DNA from: Dactylosporangium fulvum
Lineage (GTDB): Bacteria; Actinomycetota; Actinomycetes; Mycobacteriales; Micromonosporaceae
NCBI RefSeq assembly: GCF_025137375.1
Contig: NZ_CP073720.1
Coordinates: 7,712,501 to 7,776,500, forward strand
Direction of reading: 5' to 3'
Length of the DNA: 64,000 nucleotides
The notes beneath the pieces are model-generated. The model saw nothing but the letters and a program-made list of their open reading frames with translations, was not told the origin of the DNA and did no database searches. Shown here piece after piece: positions 17,546 through 26,378 of this stretch. A program made the translations under genes and the position numbers. Numbering within the stretch: position 1 is the stretch's first letter; every line of letters begins with the position of its first letter.

Positions 17546-18718
17546 GTGACGTCACGCTTGTCCCGCCTCGCGCACACCGTGCTGTTCCGTGTCGCTCTCG
17601 CCGTAACCATCCTGTTCGTCGCCGGCGCGGCCGCCCTCGCGGTGACCCAGTCCCGCATCGAGCCGGTCCTGACCGGCTCGATGGACCCCACCATCCCGCA
17701 GTACTCCCTGGTGCTCGCGGTCCCCGTCCGCGCCAACGCCCTGCGCGTCGGCGACGTCGTCGTCTTCCAGCCCCCGGCCGGATACCTGCCGGCTGGTGGC
17801 CCGCCGGTCATGCACCGCATCGTGGAGCTGCGCCGCCAGGACGGCACCCTGCTGATGCGCACCCGCGGCGACGCCAACACCGCCACCGACCCATGGACCG
17901 TCGACCTGGACAGCTCCGCGCTGTACCGAGTGCAGGCGTCCCTGCCGCATGCCGGGCTCGCCGTGCAGTTCCTGCACCACACCACCCGCAGCACCGGAGG
18001 CATGCTCACCTGGCCGGGCCTGCTCCTGCTGATCGGCGCCGCCGGCTACGCCGCGCGGCTTCGCCGCCGCGACACCGCATCCACCGACGCCGACCTGCCG
18101 GCCGCCGGTGCGCTGCAGCAGGTCTCCTTCGAACTGCGGGCACCGCTCAGCAGCATCGTCGGCTACACCGAACTGCTCGCCGAACACGACCTCAACCCAC
18201 AGCAGGCCAAGATCGTCCAGACCATTGCCCGGCAGGCTCAGCGTCTGGCCGGTCTCGCCGAGCACCTCAACCTCCTCGACGCCCAGCCGGACGACTGCGA
18301 CGACACCGCCAGTGAACCGACCTGCCTGCTCGCGATCCTGCATGAGGCTCGCGACCGCATCGCGCCGCACCTGGCCATCCACGGCGTCGACCTCGCCTTC
18401 ACCATCGAAGGCGACACCGGCATCATCCTCGATGCCCGTCAGACCCGCCAAGCAATCACCGCGCTGCTCCACGACGCCGTCACCGCCAGCGCCCCGGGGC
18501 AGGTCCTGCGTGTCGACGCCCGCCACACCGGCGAGCACATCGACGTCTTCATCACCCAGCCCATCGACACCGCGCAGCCCCAAACACCGACAACGGCCAG
18601 CATCGCCACCACCGCCGCCCACCACATCCTGCGGGCCCACCACGTCGAGATCGCCACGCACCACACCGACGACAGCGCCGTCGTCAATCTGAGGCTCCCG
18701 GCCGCCGCGGTGCGTTAA
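17546..18718 (+). CDS. SipW-type signal peptidase I fused to a degenerate histidine-kinase module
   Basis: A 390-residue protein, GTG start at 17546 with AAGGAG 8 bases upstream. Residues 13-33 are a membrane helix. The peptidase has catalytic Ser45 in GSMDPTI, His90 in PPVMHRIVEL (the Ser-His ER/SipW type, not the Ser-Lys LepB type) and Asp109 in RGDANT. A second membrane helix spans about 153-171. Residues 187-245 then match a HisKA dimerisation helix (SFELRAPLSSIVGYTELLAE), but the phospho-acceptor histidine is F195. Residues 256-387 resemble a decayed HATPase domain: the N-box is altered (ITALLHDAV) and glycine-rich ATP-lid boxes are not visible. Third gene after the two substrate-like proteins. 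The cytoplasmic tail probably dimerises or senses rather than phosphorylates. Confidence 0.8.
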   Translation: MTSRLSRLAHTVLFRVALAVTILFVAGAAALAVTQSRIEPVLTGSMDPTIPQYSLVLAVPVRANALRVGDVVVFQPPAGYLPAGGPPVMHRIVELRRQDGTLLMRTRGDANTATDPWTVDLDSSALYRVQASLPHAGLAVQFLHHTTRSTGGMLTWPGLLLLIGAAGYAARLRRRDTASTDADLPAAGALQQVSFELRAPLSSIVGYTELLAEHDLNPQQAKIVQTIARQAQRLAGLAEHLNLLDAQPDDCDDTASEPTCLLAILHEARDRIAPHLAIHGVDLAFTIEGDTGIILDARQTRQAITALLHDAVTASAPGQVLRVDARHTGEHIDVFITQPIDTAQPQTPTTASIATTAAHHILRAHHVEIATHHTDDSAVVNLRLPAAAVR

Positions 18719-19222
18719 GTCGCCCGTCGTCGCTTGCAAACCATCAGATCGGGACCCGCGCCGGCCGGCTGGTCTTCCTCGACCCCGACGACCGACCGAC
18801 GCCGCTCGTCTACGCCGGCCTCGTGCCCGCGGCTCGGCACGTCGGCGCCTTCCGCCTGCTCACCGTGCTGATGAATCCTGGTACTGCGAGCACGCGCTGC
18901 GGCACGCGGCCGACGGGCACCCGAGAGCCGGCGACCCGGTCATGTCGAGTCCCAGTTGATGCTTGACGAATCCGTCCCAACTGCTGCTTGACGTTGGGTC
19001 TGGACGTATCGCGGCCCAACGTCACGGTCGGTGACCTCCGACGGCACGAGCCGCATCCGCTCATGGCCGATGACAGGGCGTTTAAAATCGATGCCCACGA
19101 ACCACTCGGAATCGGGTGGCCTGTCGACGCCGAGGACCGTGGCAATTCGGGCCGCCCGTAGTTTCCAGACCAAAAACAACGGTAAGCAGTTGATCTAGGC
19201 CCTCAACTGGGTCGCTTAGGCG
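18719..19222. other. Spacer with small unidentifiable gene fragments
   Basis: A plus-strand stretch (RLVFLDPDDRPTPLVYAGLV, about 18755-18870) and a minus-strand frame at 18940-19179 (WKLRAARIATVLGVDRPPDS then EWFVGIDFKRP) both look coding-like but are short and unrecognised. GTTGATGCTTGACGAATCC at 18953 resembles the end sequence of the IS481 element at 52913, so an IS scar is likely. Confidence 0.35.
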
Positions 19223-20515
19223 TTAGCAATCGCCGCCAGGGGACGACGTCATAATTGACACTTCGCGTAGGTGGGTGAGGTCAACCGTCGGTGTCAGTTC
19301 CACACTGCTGGCTTCCGACGCCTTGGCCGAGGAAGCTCGTCCAATCGTAACAGCGCCGACTTGGTCATTCGGCTGGCATGGATCCGGCATCACAACACGA
19401 TTTCCGGCACTCACCGTATACTTCTGCTCGCCTGTCGGTATGCGCTCCATGACGACACTCGTGCCGGTGCCACGCACCGAGCCCGGCACATCGCTGATGT
19501 AGGTGTACGCCGGGCCGGCGAATCCGGTACTGGTAACCAGGTCAATTGTCGCTTCGCCACGCGGGACGTCAACTGCGGTCACGCGTCCGACCAAACCCTC
19601 GGCCACAACAGCGAGCTGGCCTCGCCGCACCGCCTGGATCTGCTGGACAGCCACAACGATCTGCTGGCCGGTTGCAGCCAACACCTTGCCCGGCACCCCT
19701 CGCGCGTCGTCGTCGGCACCGCCGTCGCCTTGCACCTCGAACACCTTCGCCATCTTGGCCAGCGGTCGATTCGGCTTGACAAATCCGGAGATGGTCGTTG
19801 ATTGCGCTGTCGCGGCCAGCGGGAACCTCTGGACAACGAGGCGGCCGGTCGGCGCGTCGGGATCGCCGATCATCTCATCATCGATGATCGAATTCGAGAC
19901 TCGCACTGTAGTGACACCTGGCATGGCAACAGCGATGGCGTAGGTACCAAAATCATCCGTACTGACCGCTCCGCCCGGTCCGGTCAACCGGGGACTTACC
20001 AGGCTGATCACCTGAGTCGTGACCGGGTCGGGTGCGGGCCGATCCGCCCGTAGCCGCAAGGCCTCAGCCGCACTCACATCACTGGTGAAGAACGCCAACC
20101 GCGCGACACCCTGCTTGTCGTAACCCTGCAAGACCGCGATCGAGTGCAATTGTTGGTCGTTCCGCATCGCGACGAAAGCCCGGACAGCGGTGTGCGGCCC
20201 ACCTGTCCCGGCAGCGTCCCAGACGTCTGTGGCCTCACGTACCAGACTGGCATCGACGTCACCGACGGCAGACCAGCCCAGGAACGGGCCGTCCGGGGGC
20301 GGTGCGGCAAGCTGTGGCGCAGAGCCGAATCCGACCACCCTGAACATGGTCACCAGTACTGCCATACACACGGCGGCCGCCGCACCGGCGGTCACCCGCC
20401 GCCGCCGGCGAAGCCGACGTGACCGCCGCATAACCTTGTCTTCGTAACCCTCGACAGGTTTCACCGGCTCGGCCAGGGCAGCGAGGCGGTCACGCAACTC
20501 TGTCTGGCTATGCAT
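19223..20515 (-). CDS. Membrane-anchored probable anti-sigma or sigma-linked regulator
   Basis: A 430-residue protein. The start is ATG 20515, overlapping the sigma-factor stop (ATGCATAG), so it is translationally coupled; a longer frame to 20701 lies inside the sigma gene. Residues 1-40 are cytoplasmic with a basic run (RRSRRLRRRRRV), followed by one membrane helix (TAGAAAAVCMAVLVTMFRVV) and a large extracytoplasmic domain without a recognisable fold. This topology next to a SigE-family sigma factor fits an anti-sigma factor or signal-transducing partner. No zinc-binding HxxxCxxC ZAS motif is visible, so it is not a classical ZAS protein. Confidence 0.7.
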   Translation of the reverse strand: MHSQTELRDRLAALAEPVKPVEGYEDKVMRRSRRLRRRRRVTAGAAAAVCMAVLVTMFRVVGFGSAPQLAAPPPDGPFLGWSAVGDVDASLVREATDVWDAAGTGGPHTAVRAFVAMRNDQQLHSIAVLQGYDKQGVARLAFFTSDVSAAEALRLRADRPAPDPVTTQVISLVSPRLTGPGGAVSTDDFGTYAIAVAMPGVTTVRVSNSIIDDEMIGDPDAPTGRLVVQRFPLAATAQSTTISGFVKPNRPLAKMAKVFEVQGDGGADDDARGVPGKVLAATGQQIVVAVQQIQAVRRGQLAVVAEGLVGRVTAVDVPRGEATIDLVTSTGFAGPAYTYISDVPGSVRGTGTSVVMERIPTGEQKYTVSAGNRVVMPDPCQPNDQVGAVTIGRASSAKASEASSVELTPTVDLTHLREVSIMTSSPGGDC

Positions 20516-21029
20516 ATCGCACCTCGTGTTCAGCTGTGGCGTCGACCTCGACCCAACGCTGGCGGAGAGCCCGCAGGCCCCTTGACGAAAGACTCTTGAC
20601 TGTGCCCACCGAACAGCCCAACGCCAGCGCCGCGTCCTGCTCGGACAGGTCTGCATAGAAGCGCAGGACGACCGCGGCACGCTGTCGTGCCGGCAGAGCA
20701 TCCAGCGCCCGGCGGAGCCAGTCCCGCTGTTCTACCCCCACGTGCTCGTCCCGGGCCTGCCGTTCCACCAGCCGGCTGAAGGGCTGCTCCCACCAGGCCC
20801 GGCGGCGCCGCGCGCTGAGGTAGGTATTGATCAGCGTCCGTTGCACATAGTTGTCGATCCCCTCCGACCGCTGCAGACGCGACCACACCACGACCGTCTT
20901 CGCCAAAGTGGTCTGCACCAGGTCTTCGGCCCGGCCAGCATCCCCGCAGAGCAGAAAGGCCTCATGAAGCAAACGACCGTAGCTAGCCCTGACGAAGGCT
21001 GTCACCCCCTCGTCGTCCTGCCTGTCCAT
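20508..21029 (-). CDS. SigE-family (ECF-type) RNA polymerase sigma factor
   Basis: A 173-residue ECF sigma factor. Region 2 spans about 8-75, with LLCGDAGRAEDLVQTTLAK (core binding) and NYVQRTLINTYLSARRRR (-10 recognition). Region 4 covers about 105-160, with LPARQRAAVVLRFYADLSEQ and the helix-turn-helix ALALGCSVGTVKSLSSRGL. It has the length and the W-x-R-L spacing of the actinobacterial SigE family. It directs polymerase to a stress or cell-envelope regulon; the overlapping downstream gene is its likely regulator. The C-terminus (EHEVRYA) is short and lacks an extra anti-sigma-like domain. Confidence 0.9.
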   Translation of the reverse strand: MDRQDDEGVTAFVRASYGRLLHEAFLLCGDAGRAEDLVQTTLAKTVVVWSRLQRSEGIDNYVQRTLINTYLSARRRRAWWEQPFSRLVERQARDEHVGVEQRDWLRRALDALPARQRAAVVLRFYADLSEQDAALALGCSVGTVKSLSSRGLRALRQRWVEVDATAEHEVRYA

Positions 21030-21330
21030 GCGACCTCACCATCCTCGCCGACATCCTCATAGCAACTACCTACGCAGTGACCGCATTGAAACGTTGCCGC
21101 CAGAAAGAAGTTTCTCGTCCAATGTGCCGAGCACGTCGCGGATCCGGCGGCAGCAACACGGGACGACTGCCGCGTTTCGAACACCGATCGCGGCGGCGAA
21201 CGGCCCGGCCGGTCGGGTCGCTACCGGAGCCGGGGTTCTCCGCGAACCAGGCCGTCAGTTGACGCTCTCGGCCCCGAGCTGTACCTCTTCCCGTAGAGCC
21301 CGGCGGCTGCGGCGCGCGGTGGACCTCAGA

Positions 21331-21367
21331 CGTGAGCGGCGACCCGCAAGAGCAGCCGCCGCTCACG
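21331..21367. terminator. Strong hairpin, 11-bp perfect stem
   Basis: CGTGAGCGGCG (21331-21341) pairs with CGCCGCTCACG (21357-21367) across a 15-base loop. It lies 10 bases beyond the 3' end of the Tn3 fragment on the minus strand and could terminate transcripts from that side. There is no T-run, which is normal for high-GC actinomycetes. Confidence 0.5.
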
Positions 21368-21377
21368 AAGACGTCGA

Positions 21378-21830
21378 TCAGCTGCCTGCCGAGACGACCT
21401 TCGTCAGCCGCAGCGGCCGGTAGCCGTCGGTGTCGAGCTGGGCGAGTTCACCGTCGATGTCGACCGAGTGGGTGCCGTAGAAGTGCACGTTCTCGTGGTG
21501 GGTCGGCCAGATGTGCGCCAGGATCTCGTCGTCGAACTGCCGGTCGGCCCGGCGCAGGGCGGCCACGCCGAGACCGTGGTACTCCGCCGACCAGCAGACG
21601 ATCCCGTTGGTCGCCAGGGTCAGGCACCACATCTGCTCGGTCTGCTGCTCGTGGTGCCGGCGCCGCAGCGCTCCCTCCCCGGCGTATGCGAGGGAGCGGC
21701 GCAGGGCGTGCAGGTTCTCACCCTTGTTCAGCTGCCGGGCGATGCGCCGCCGGTACGTCTCGTCGGCCAGGTAACGGGCGGCGTAGACGGTGCGGCGCAG
21801 CGCCCCGTACTCCTTGATCGCACTGGTCAA
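21378..21830 (-). pseudogene. C-terminal fragment of a Tn3-family transposase
   Basis: 150 codons: GALRRTVYAARYLADETYRR, RQLNKGENLHALRRSLAYAG, LATNGIVCWSAEYHGLGVAA, then HIWPTHHENVHFYGTHSVDID. The QLNKGE-x-LHALRR and N-x-YGTH/YGT-x-x-VD signatures are diagnostic of the Tn3 transposase C-terminus. A full protein is about 1,000 residues; the first 850 or so and the catalytic DDE residues upstream are missing, and no resolvase or 38-bp end is visible. It is a transposon scar. Confidence 0.78.
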
Positions 21831-22166
21831 CGCGTTCTGCTGCCGTCACCACCGCCCAGACCGCGATCTTCGCCCTGCGCCGCGCCGACGGCACCGCCCA
21901 ACAGCCGATCACGCACCGCCAGGTCGGCGTCGCGTACGCGGCTCGCCGCAGCGGAAACTGGCCACGACATGAACCCTACCGACGGTTCACCGACGTCCCC
22001 GCTGGGAAAATTTCGCGCCGCCCGACGTTCGCACAGCGAACGCGCGCACATTTGCCGCTGAGCCGGTGCTGTGGCTCACGTCGATCGTCACGGTCCGTAC
22101 GCCGTTGCGCAGGCCATTGATCACAAATCTGGCGAGCACGCCACATGGCGACGATCTTGGCCTGGC
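21831..22166. other. Spacer, possible short fragment, no gene called
   Basis: A plus-strand frame (TAVTTAQTAIFALRRADGTA, from about 21840) has coding-like residue use for about 50 codons, then decays. No start signal or recognisable motif was found. It may belong to the same scar as the Tn3 fragment. Confidence 0.3.
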
Positions 22167-22997
22167 TTACGCCACCAGTTCCTCACTGAGGGTCCATAGG
22201 CGCGCGGCGGCCTCGGGGTCGCGGGCCAGGGAGCTCGGCTCGATCTGCTTGCCGCGGAGGAAGTAGCCTCCGGTGACCTCGGCCGCCTCCGGGGCGCTGG
22301 CCAGGTAGACCGGGGTGGCCGCGCCGGTCTTGACGGTACCCATGAAGGGCTTGGCGGCCGCGACGAGCAGCTTGGCGACGCCGCGGGCCTCGCGGCCCAA
22401 CTGGGTGCGGATGAGGCCCGGGTGCAGGCAGTTGGCGACCACGCCGGTGCCGGTCAGGCGCTTGGCCAGCTCGACTGTGAACAGGATGTTCGCCAGTTTC
22501 GACAGCGGGTAGCTCGGCTCGCCGCGGGCCAGTTCGTCCCACGGGATCTGCTTGGCCGAACGATGCACATTGGACGACACCGTGATCACGCGGGCCGGCG
22601 CGCTGCTCACCAGCCGTTCCCGCAGCAGGCTGGTCAGCAAGAACGGCGCCAGATGGTTGACGGCGAACATGGTCTCGTAGCCGTCGACCGTGAACTGCTG
22701 CTTGAGCATGATCACACCGGCGTTGTTGTCGAGCACGTCGAGCCGGTCGTACTTCTCCAGCACCTCGGCGGCCAGCCGGCGCACTTCGGCCAGGCTCGAC
22801 ATGTCAGCCGTCAGGAGGTCCACCTCGGCGCCGGGCGCCCGATGCCGGATCTCCTTGACGGCCGCTCGCCCTCGCTCGGCGTCGCGCCCGACGACGACCA
22901 CGGTGGCCCCCAACTCGGCCAGCCGGGCCGCCGTCTCCCGGCCGATCCCGCTGGTCCCGCCGGTCACCAGGCACACCTTGCCGGACATCGCGGTCAT
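22167..22997 (-). CDS. Short-chain dehydrogenase (retinol dehydrogenase-like SDR)
   Basis: A 276-residue classical SDR. The start is ATG 22997 with GGGAGG upstream. Features are the nucleotide-binding TGGTSGIG (12-19), NNAG at 91-94 (preceded by D where most members have V), catalytic Ser141 in VSSNVH, and Tyr163/Lys167 in SYPLSKLAN. The LSKLANILFTVELAKRL stretch is typical of the retinol dehydrogenase/oxidoreductase subgroup. It should be an NADP(H)-dependent alcohol/ketone oxidoreductase in the cytosol. It stands alone; neighbours are a Tn3 scar and gene-poor sequence, so its pathway is unknown. Confidence 0.88.
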   Translation of the reverse strand: MTAMSGKVCLVTGGTSGIGRETAARLAELGATVVVVGRDAERGRAAVKEIRHRAPGAEVDLLTADMSSLAEVRRLAAEVLEKYDRLDVLDNNAGVIMLKQQFTVDGYETMFAVNHLAPFLLTSLLRERLVSSAPARVITVSSNVHRSAKQIPWDELARGEPSYPLSKLANILFTVELAKRLTGTGVVANCLHPGLIRTQLGREARGVAKLLVAAAKPFMGTVKTGAATPVYLASAPEAAEVTGGYFLRGKQIEPSSLARDPEAAARLWTLSEELVA

Positions 22998-23039
22998 TGA
23001 CCCTCCCGGATGTACTTGCCGCAGCGCCCAATTCTCCAC

Positions 23040-23665
23040 GGCAACGCCTCGGGTACCAGGTGTGGCTCGACGCCGTCAGCAGACGTGCCCGGCCCGCCCC
23101 CTTCTCCTGGCGATCCTCGATGCCGCCGTCAGCCGCCGCAACGTCTAGATCGCTGCCGGCACGCCGACCCACGCACCACCATGCGCTACGACCGAACCGG
23201 TAACAACCTGGACCGCCGCACCAATCACACCACCGAACGGCGCACCTGGAGGTGGGCGGCCACCACGCCGAGACTCGCAGATCCGGCTCGCTGCGACTGA
23301 ACGGCGGTGACCAGCGCCTCGGCCAGGCTAAACCGAACCGTGCGCCGGACGGGCCGTGAGCAAGATCAGCTCACGGCCCGTCCTGAGCGGCGCCGCGCAA
23401 CGCATGACGGACGCCGGTTTGCGGTACGAATACGGCCAGGGAATCCACGCAACCCCGGCATCCGGAATGTGGCCCGAACGGCCAGCGTCATCATCGGCCG
23501 TCGTCGGGACTCGAGCCTCTTGCCGCTACGACCTCTTGATCGGGTGCACGGACATGCTTGATGCGCTCGGTAGCGCCATCGTGGGCGCGTGGAGCCAGTA
23601 CGCGCTCGTGCCGAAACAGCGCGGTATGAGGTGCGAACTTCGAACCAAGAAGCGGCGGTGGCTGT
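23040..23665. other. Gene-poor stretch
   Basis: No frame combines a ribosome-binding site with protein-like composition. A plus-strand frame from 23356 (VSKISSRPVLSGAAQRMTDA...) is open for 132 codons but overlaps the 3' end of the hydrolase gene and has no recognisable motif. I see no hairpins or repeats of note. Confidence 0.35.
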
Positions 23666-24562
23666 TTATGACGGCTGGTCAAGGCCAGAGACTTGAGCCA
23701 GGTAGGCGACGGCCTCGGCGCCGACACGCACTCGCACGTCTGCCCCCTCGCTGACGTCGGGGAAAAGGTGATGATGCTCGACGTGGCGACCGAGACTCTG
23801 CCCGTGCGCCCCGCCGATCAACTTGAGGTATCGCAGGGCGGTCTGCTCAGGCGGGGTGATGACGTCGGCGTCCGCCCAACGGATCGCCACCGGCCGGGTC
23901 ACTGCCCGCAGACTCGCAGCGCTGGACATCCCACCGTCGCCGGGGCAAATGAGGAAGGCGGCCTGTACTCGATCGTCGCTCTGGTCGCCGCCCGCACTCT
24001 TCAGCAGATCGCCGATCGTGTCGGGTGTGGTGGTGCGTCGCAACCACTCGAAGGCACCGGGATACTCCGGAACGGCCGGATCGAGAATCTCGCCTTCGGC
24101 GAGAAGTCTGATGAGATCAGGATCGAGACGCACCCCGACCAACGCGGCAGCGGCATATCCGCCGGCCGAGAAGCCCGCTGCCCCCACCCAGCCAACGTCG
24201 CGATCCCGCTCGATGAGGTTCAGAGCATGCCGCAGGTCGGCCGGACGTTCCCATACGAAAACGAACCCTGGCGCCGCATAGCCGTCGACCCAATTGTTGC
24301 CGTGGTGATCCACCGCCGCGACCAGGAAGCCCGCCTGCGCAAGCGGCTCCGCCAGCCAAGCCATGTCGCGCCCGGAAGCCCCCGTGCCGTGCGACAGCAG
24401 AATCAACCGTGTCAGGCCATCCGCCGACCGGACGAGCGGCTCCCACAGATAGACACGGACCGGCCGCGGCTGTGCAGGATTGTCGAATGACGTCCGCATC
24501 ACATCGACAGACTCGACTATCCGGGGTGGCGGCATGGCTAAAAATGTATCGCAAGCCAACAC
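23666..24562 (-). CDS. Alpha/beta hydrolase (dienelactone-hydrolase/PAF-acetylhydrolase-like)
   Basis: Up to 298 residues; the start is GTG 24562 or, more likely, ATG 24535 (MPPPRIVESVDV), and neither has a strong ribosome-binding site. The protein has the oxyanion region LILLSHGTGASGRDMAWLAE, then VVAAVDHHGNNWVDG, and the nucleophile elbow GFSAGGYAAAAL with Ser in G-x-S-x-G. An acid and a histidine near GGAHGQSLGRHVEHHH complete the usual triad. It matches cytosolic or secreted 'predicted dienelactone hydrolases' acting on esters. No signal peptide is evident. Monocistronic. Confidence 0.75.
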   Translation of the reverse strand: MLACDTFLAMPPPRIVESVDVMRTSFDNPAQPRPVRVYLWEPLVRSADGLTRLILLSHGTGASGRDMAWLAEPLAQAGFLVAAVDHHGNNWVDGYAAPGFVFVWERPADLRHALNLIERDRDVGWVGAAGFSAGGYAAAALVGVRLDPDLIRLLAEGEILDPAVPEYPGAFEWLRRTTTPDTIGDLLKSAGGDQSDDRVQAAFLICPGDGGMSSAASLRAVTRPVAIRWADADVITPPEQTALRYLKLIGGAHGQSLGRHVEHHHLFPDVSEGADVRVRVGAEAVAYLAQVSGLDQPS

Positions 24563-25158
24563 AATGGGGTCGGTTCTGGCCTCGTGGACCAGCCGAGGCC
24601 GTCAGGACCAAGCCGATATGTGTCAACAGGTTGGGATAGATGCTGTCACCCGAATGCACGCACATGCCGCGATGCACGCGCGGCTGCAGTCACAGATAGC
24701 GACGCGGGTGCGACCGCCGTTTGAGGGGTGTAAAGCATGTGGTGGGACGCGAGTGTCAAGCATGTCCCGGGACCGGACACCCGGCGACCCGGTCATCCCC
24801 GTGAGAATTTTCCGTTCTGCTTCAAGGCGTCGCTTCGCGCCCTGCCGCTTCGGCTGGCGCCTCCACGGCAGGCAAGCCCCCGACGCCCGCACCAGAGTCA
24901 GCGACGCCAAGGCCGACAGAAACGACACGCCCCCGGCCTGCCTGCCCAACCAAGGGCCAGGGCGCGAACGTCGATCGGTGGAGCAACTCAAGCTCTGAGC
25001 TTGTCATTTAAGCGGGCCATCACGAGAACCTGGCACCGGTGAGGGCGCCGCCGCGGCCAAGCCGACGTTGCAATGATGCGAATTTGGTTATGAATACCAG
25101 TTTCATCTAGACTGCCGTCTAATGGGCTGCAATCGAGCCTTCGGCCTGAATCAGTCAG
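24563..25158. other. Gene-poor stretch containing an isolated IS-end-like sequence
   Basis: No convincing gene. The 29 bases at 24749-24777 (starting GCGAGTGTCAAGCATGTCCC) are, apart from two mismatches, the reverse complement of 55346-55374. This TGTCAAGCATGTCCCGGGAC type of sequence resembles IS481-family termini, so both sites look like solo ends or scars. Confidence 0.45.
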
Positions 25159-25371
25159 GTGGCCGCCTTGAATGAGTTCCTGCATCATTACGTCGAGATC
25201 ATGGCCGATCCAGCCCATCTGGCGGCCGAAGTTAGCTTGATGCTTCTCGTTGATGTACTTTTTCTAGGCACGATCTGGCCGATGCTACGTCGCGTAATCG
25301 ATCGAAGGATCGGCGCCGAGCACCGGAAGATCGATCAAGGACACGGCGCCGATCATGCAGAACCATTGTAA
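25159..25371 (+). CDS. Small single-helix membrane protein
   Basis: 70 residues from GTG 25159 (VAALNEFLHHYVEIMADPAHLA). One clear membrane helix (EVSLMLLVDVLFLGTIWPML) is followed by a basic, positive-inside tail (RRVIDRRIGAEHRKIDQGHG). The amphipathic N-terminus and the helix look conserved rather than random, and a strong hairpin terminator follows 60 bases later, so I regard it as real. I do not know a named family; similar short proteins are scattered in actinomycetes. It stands alone. Confidence 0.6.
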   Translation: MAALNEFLHHYVEIMADPAHLAAEVSLMLLVDVLFLGTIWPMLRRVIDRRIGAEHRKIDQGHGADHAEPL

Positions 25372-25431
25372 TTGAGCTTGGGAGCCTACACGAGCAGGCA
25401 TACAGCATCGGTTGGCCGGAGGATAAAGAGC

Positions 25432-25458
25432 GGCTCGGCCTCAAGAGAGGGCCGAGCC
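25432..25458 (+). terminator. Hairpin terminator after the small membrane protein
   Basis: GGCTCGGCC (25432-25440) pairs perfectly with GGCCGAGCC (25450-25458) over a 9-base loop. It lies 61 bases after the stop of the 70-residue membrane protein. Confidence 0.75.
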
Positions 25459-25826
25459 GAGTTCTATCTAAAGTGGCCTATGTTCGGCACTATGCCTGAT
25501 AGCGATGGAGGATATGCAGCTAGCGCCCTGATCACTCTGGGAGCCCCCTGTGACGCGAGGTCGTTCCGTGTCTGACCCTCGGCTGCAGCCGGCGAGGCCA
25601 GCTTGATTGACCCCGTCCGGTCACGGTCGCACATCACCATGCTCCCGACCAGCGGGGTGAATGAGGTGATCTCAGCGACGTAGGCATCAATGCTCAAACC
25701 TGGAACGGTGCGGCGATGGCGCCTATCTGTGTTCCTGGCGGGCTGGAGCCGGGCGGTGAACCGTCCGCTGGCCGACCGTGTTCGGCGCACCGCGCGCATG
25801 TGACCGGAGGTGATTATGCTTTCGCG

Positions 25827-26264
25827 ATGCGAGCCGTGTGGTTCATGTTCGCGGGTGCGTTTCTCAGCCTGGCCAACATCGCGGCCAGTTGGAGCTGGGC
25901 CCTGGTGGACGCTGACTTACGGAGCATCAGCTCCGGCCCGCAGGGTGTCGACTGGGGCCAGGCGAGCGTGTGGTTGGGAGTGCCAGCTGCAGTGACGATC
26001 GTTTTGACGGCGGCCGCCATCCGTCGTTCGAGGGCCCTGCTATGGGTGGGCGCGGTTGCGATGGGGTTGTTGTTCATCCCATGCGGCGGCGCGTTGCTCG
26101 CCGACCGGGCACGGATGGTCGACGGGGCTGGCCTTCCTCCGTGGGCGTGGGCGGCCCATCTGATCGGTATGTTTCTAGCCCTGCCCACCGTGATCACGGC
26201 GCTATGGCTGCACCAGCCCGACACCCGACCCATTGAGGTGAGCTCACCAAAGAAGTGTGCGTGA
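25827..26264 (+). CDS. Four-helix hypothetical membrane protein
   Basis: 145 residues from ATG 25827; an in-frame GTG at 25800 would add nine residues, and GGAGGTG lies between the two. Four hydrophobic segments are seen: FMFAGAFLSLANIAASW, VWLGVPAAVTIVLTAAAI, ALLWVGAVAMGLLFIPCGGAL, and AAHLIGMFLALPTVITALWL. There is no recognisable motif. The next membrane protein gene follows about 110 bases later on the same strand. Confidence 0.6.
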   Translation: MRAVWFMFAGAFLSLANIAASWSWALVDADLRSISSGPQGVDWGQASVWLGVPAAVTIVLTAAAIRRSRALLWVGAVAMGLLFIPCGGALLADRARMVDGAGLPPWAWAAHLIGMFLALPTVITALWLHQPDTRPIEVSSPKKCA

Positions 26265-26378
26265 GTCGGGCCTGCGGTGACACGGGCATACCGTCCATAT
26301 AGGACGGTGGTGGAGATGGGATGGAGTCCCGGTAGATGAGTTCTCACCACAAGACACCATCTGCCCCGAGGACTCCAC

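Noticed and set aside
17552..18739. A 395-codon minus-strand frame opposite the signal peptidase fusion
   Set aside because: The plus strand has the catalytic motifs and an AAGGAG start; the antisense product is Gly/Val/Asp-rich without recognisable structure.
24480..24998. A 172-codon plus-strand frame in the gap after the hydrolase gene
   Set aside because: It starts inside the antisense of the hydrolase gene, lacks a ribosome-binding site and has no recognisable protein features.
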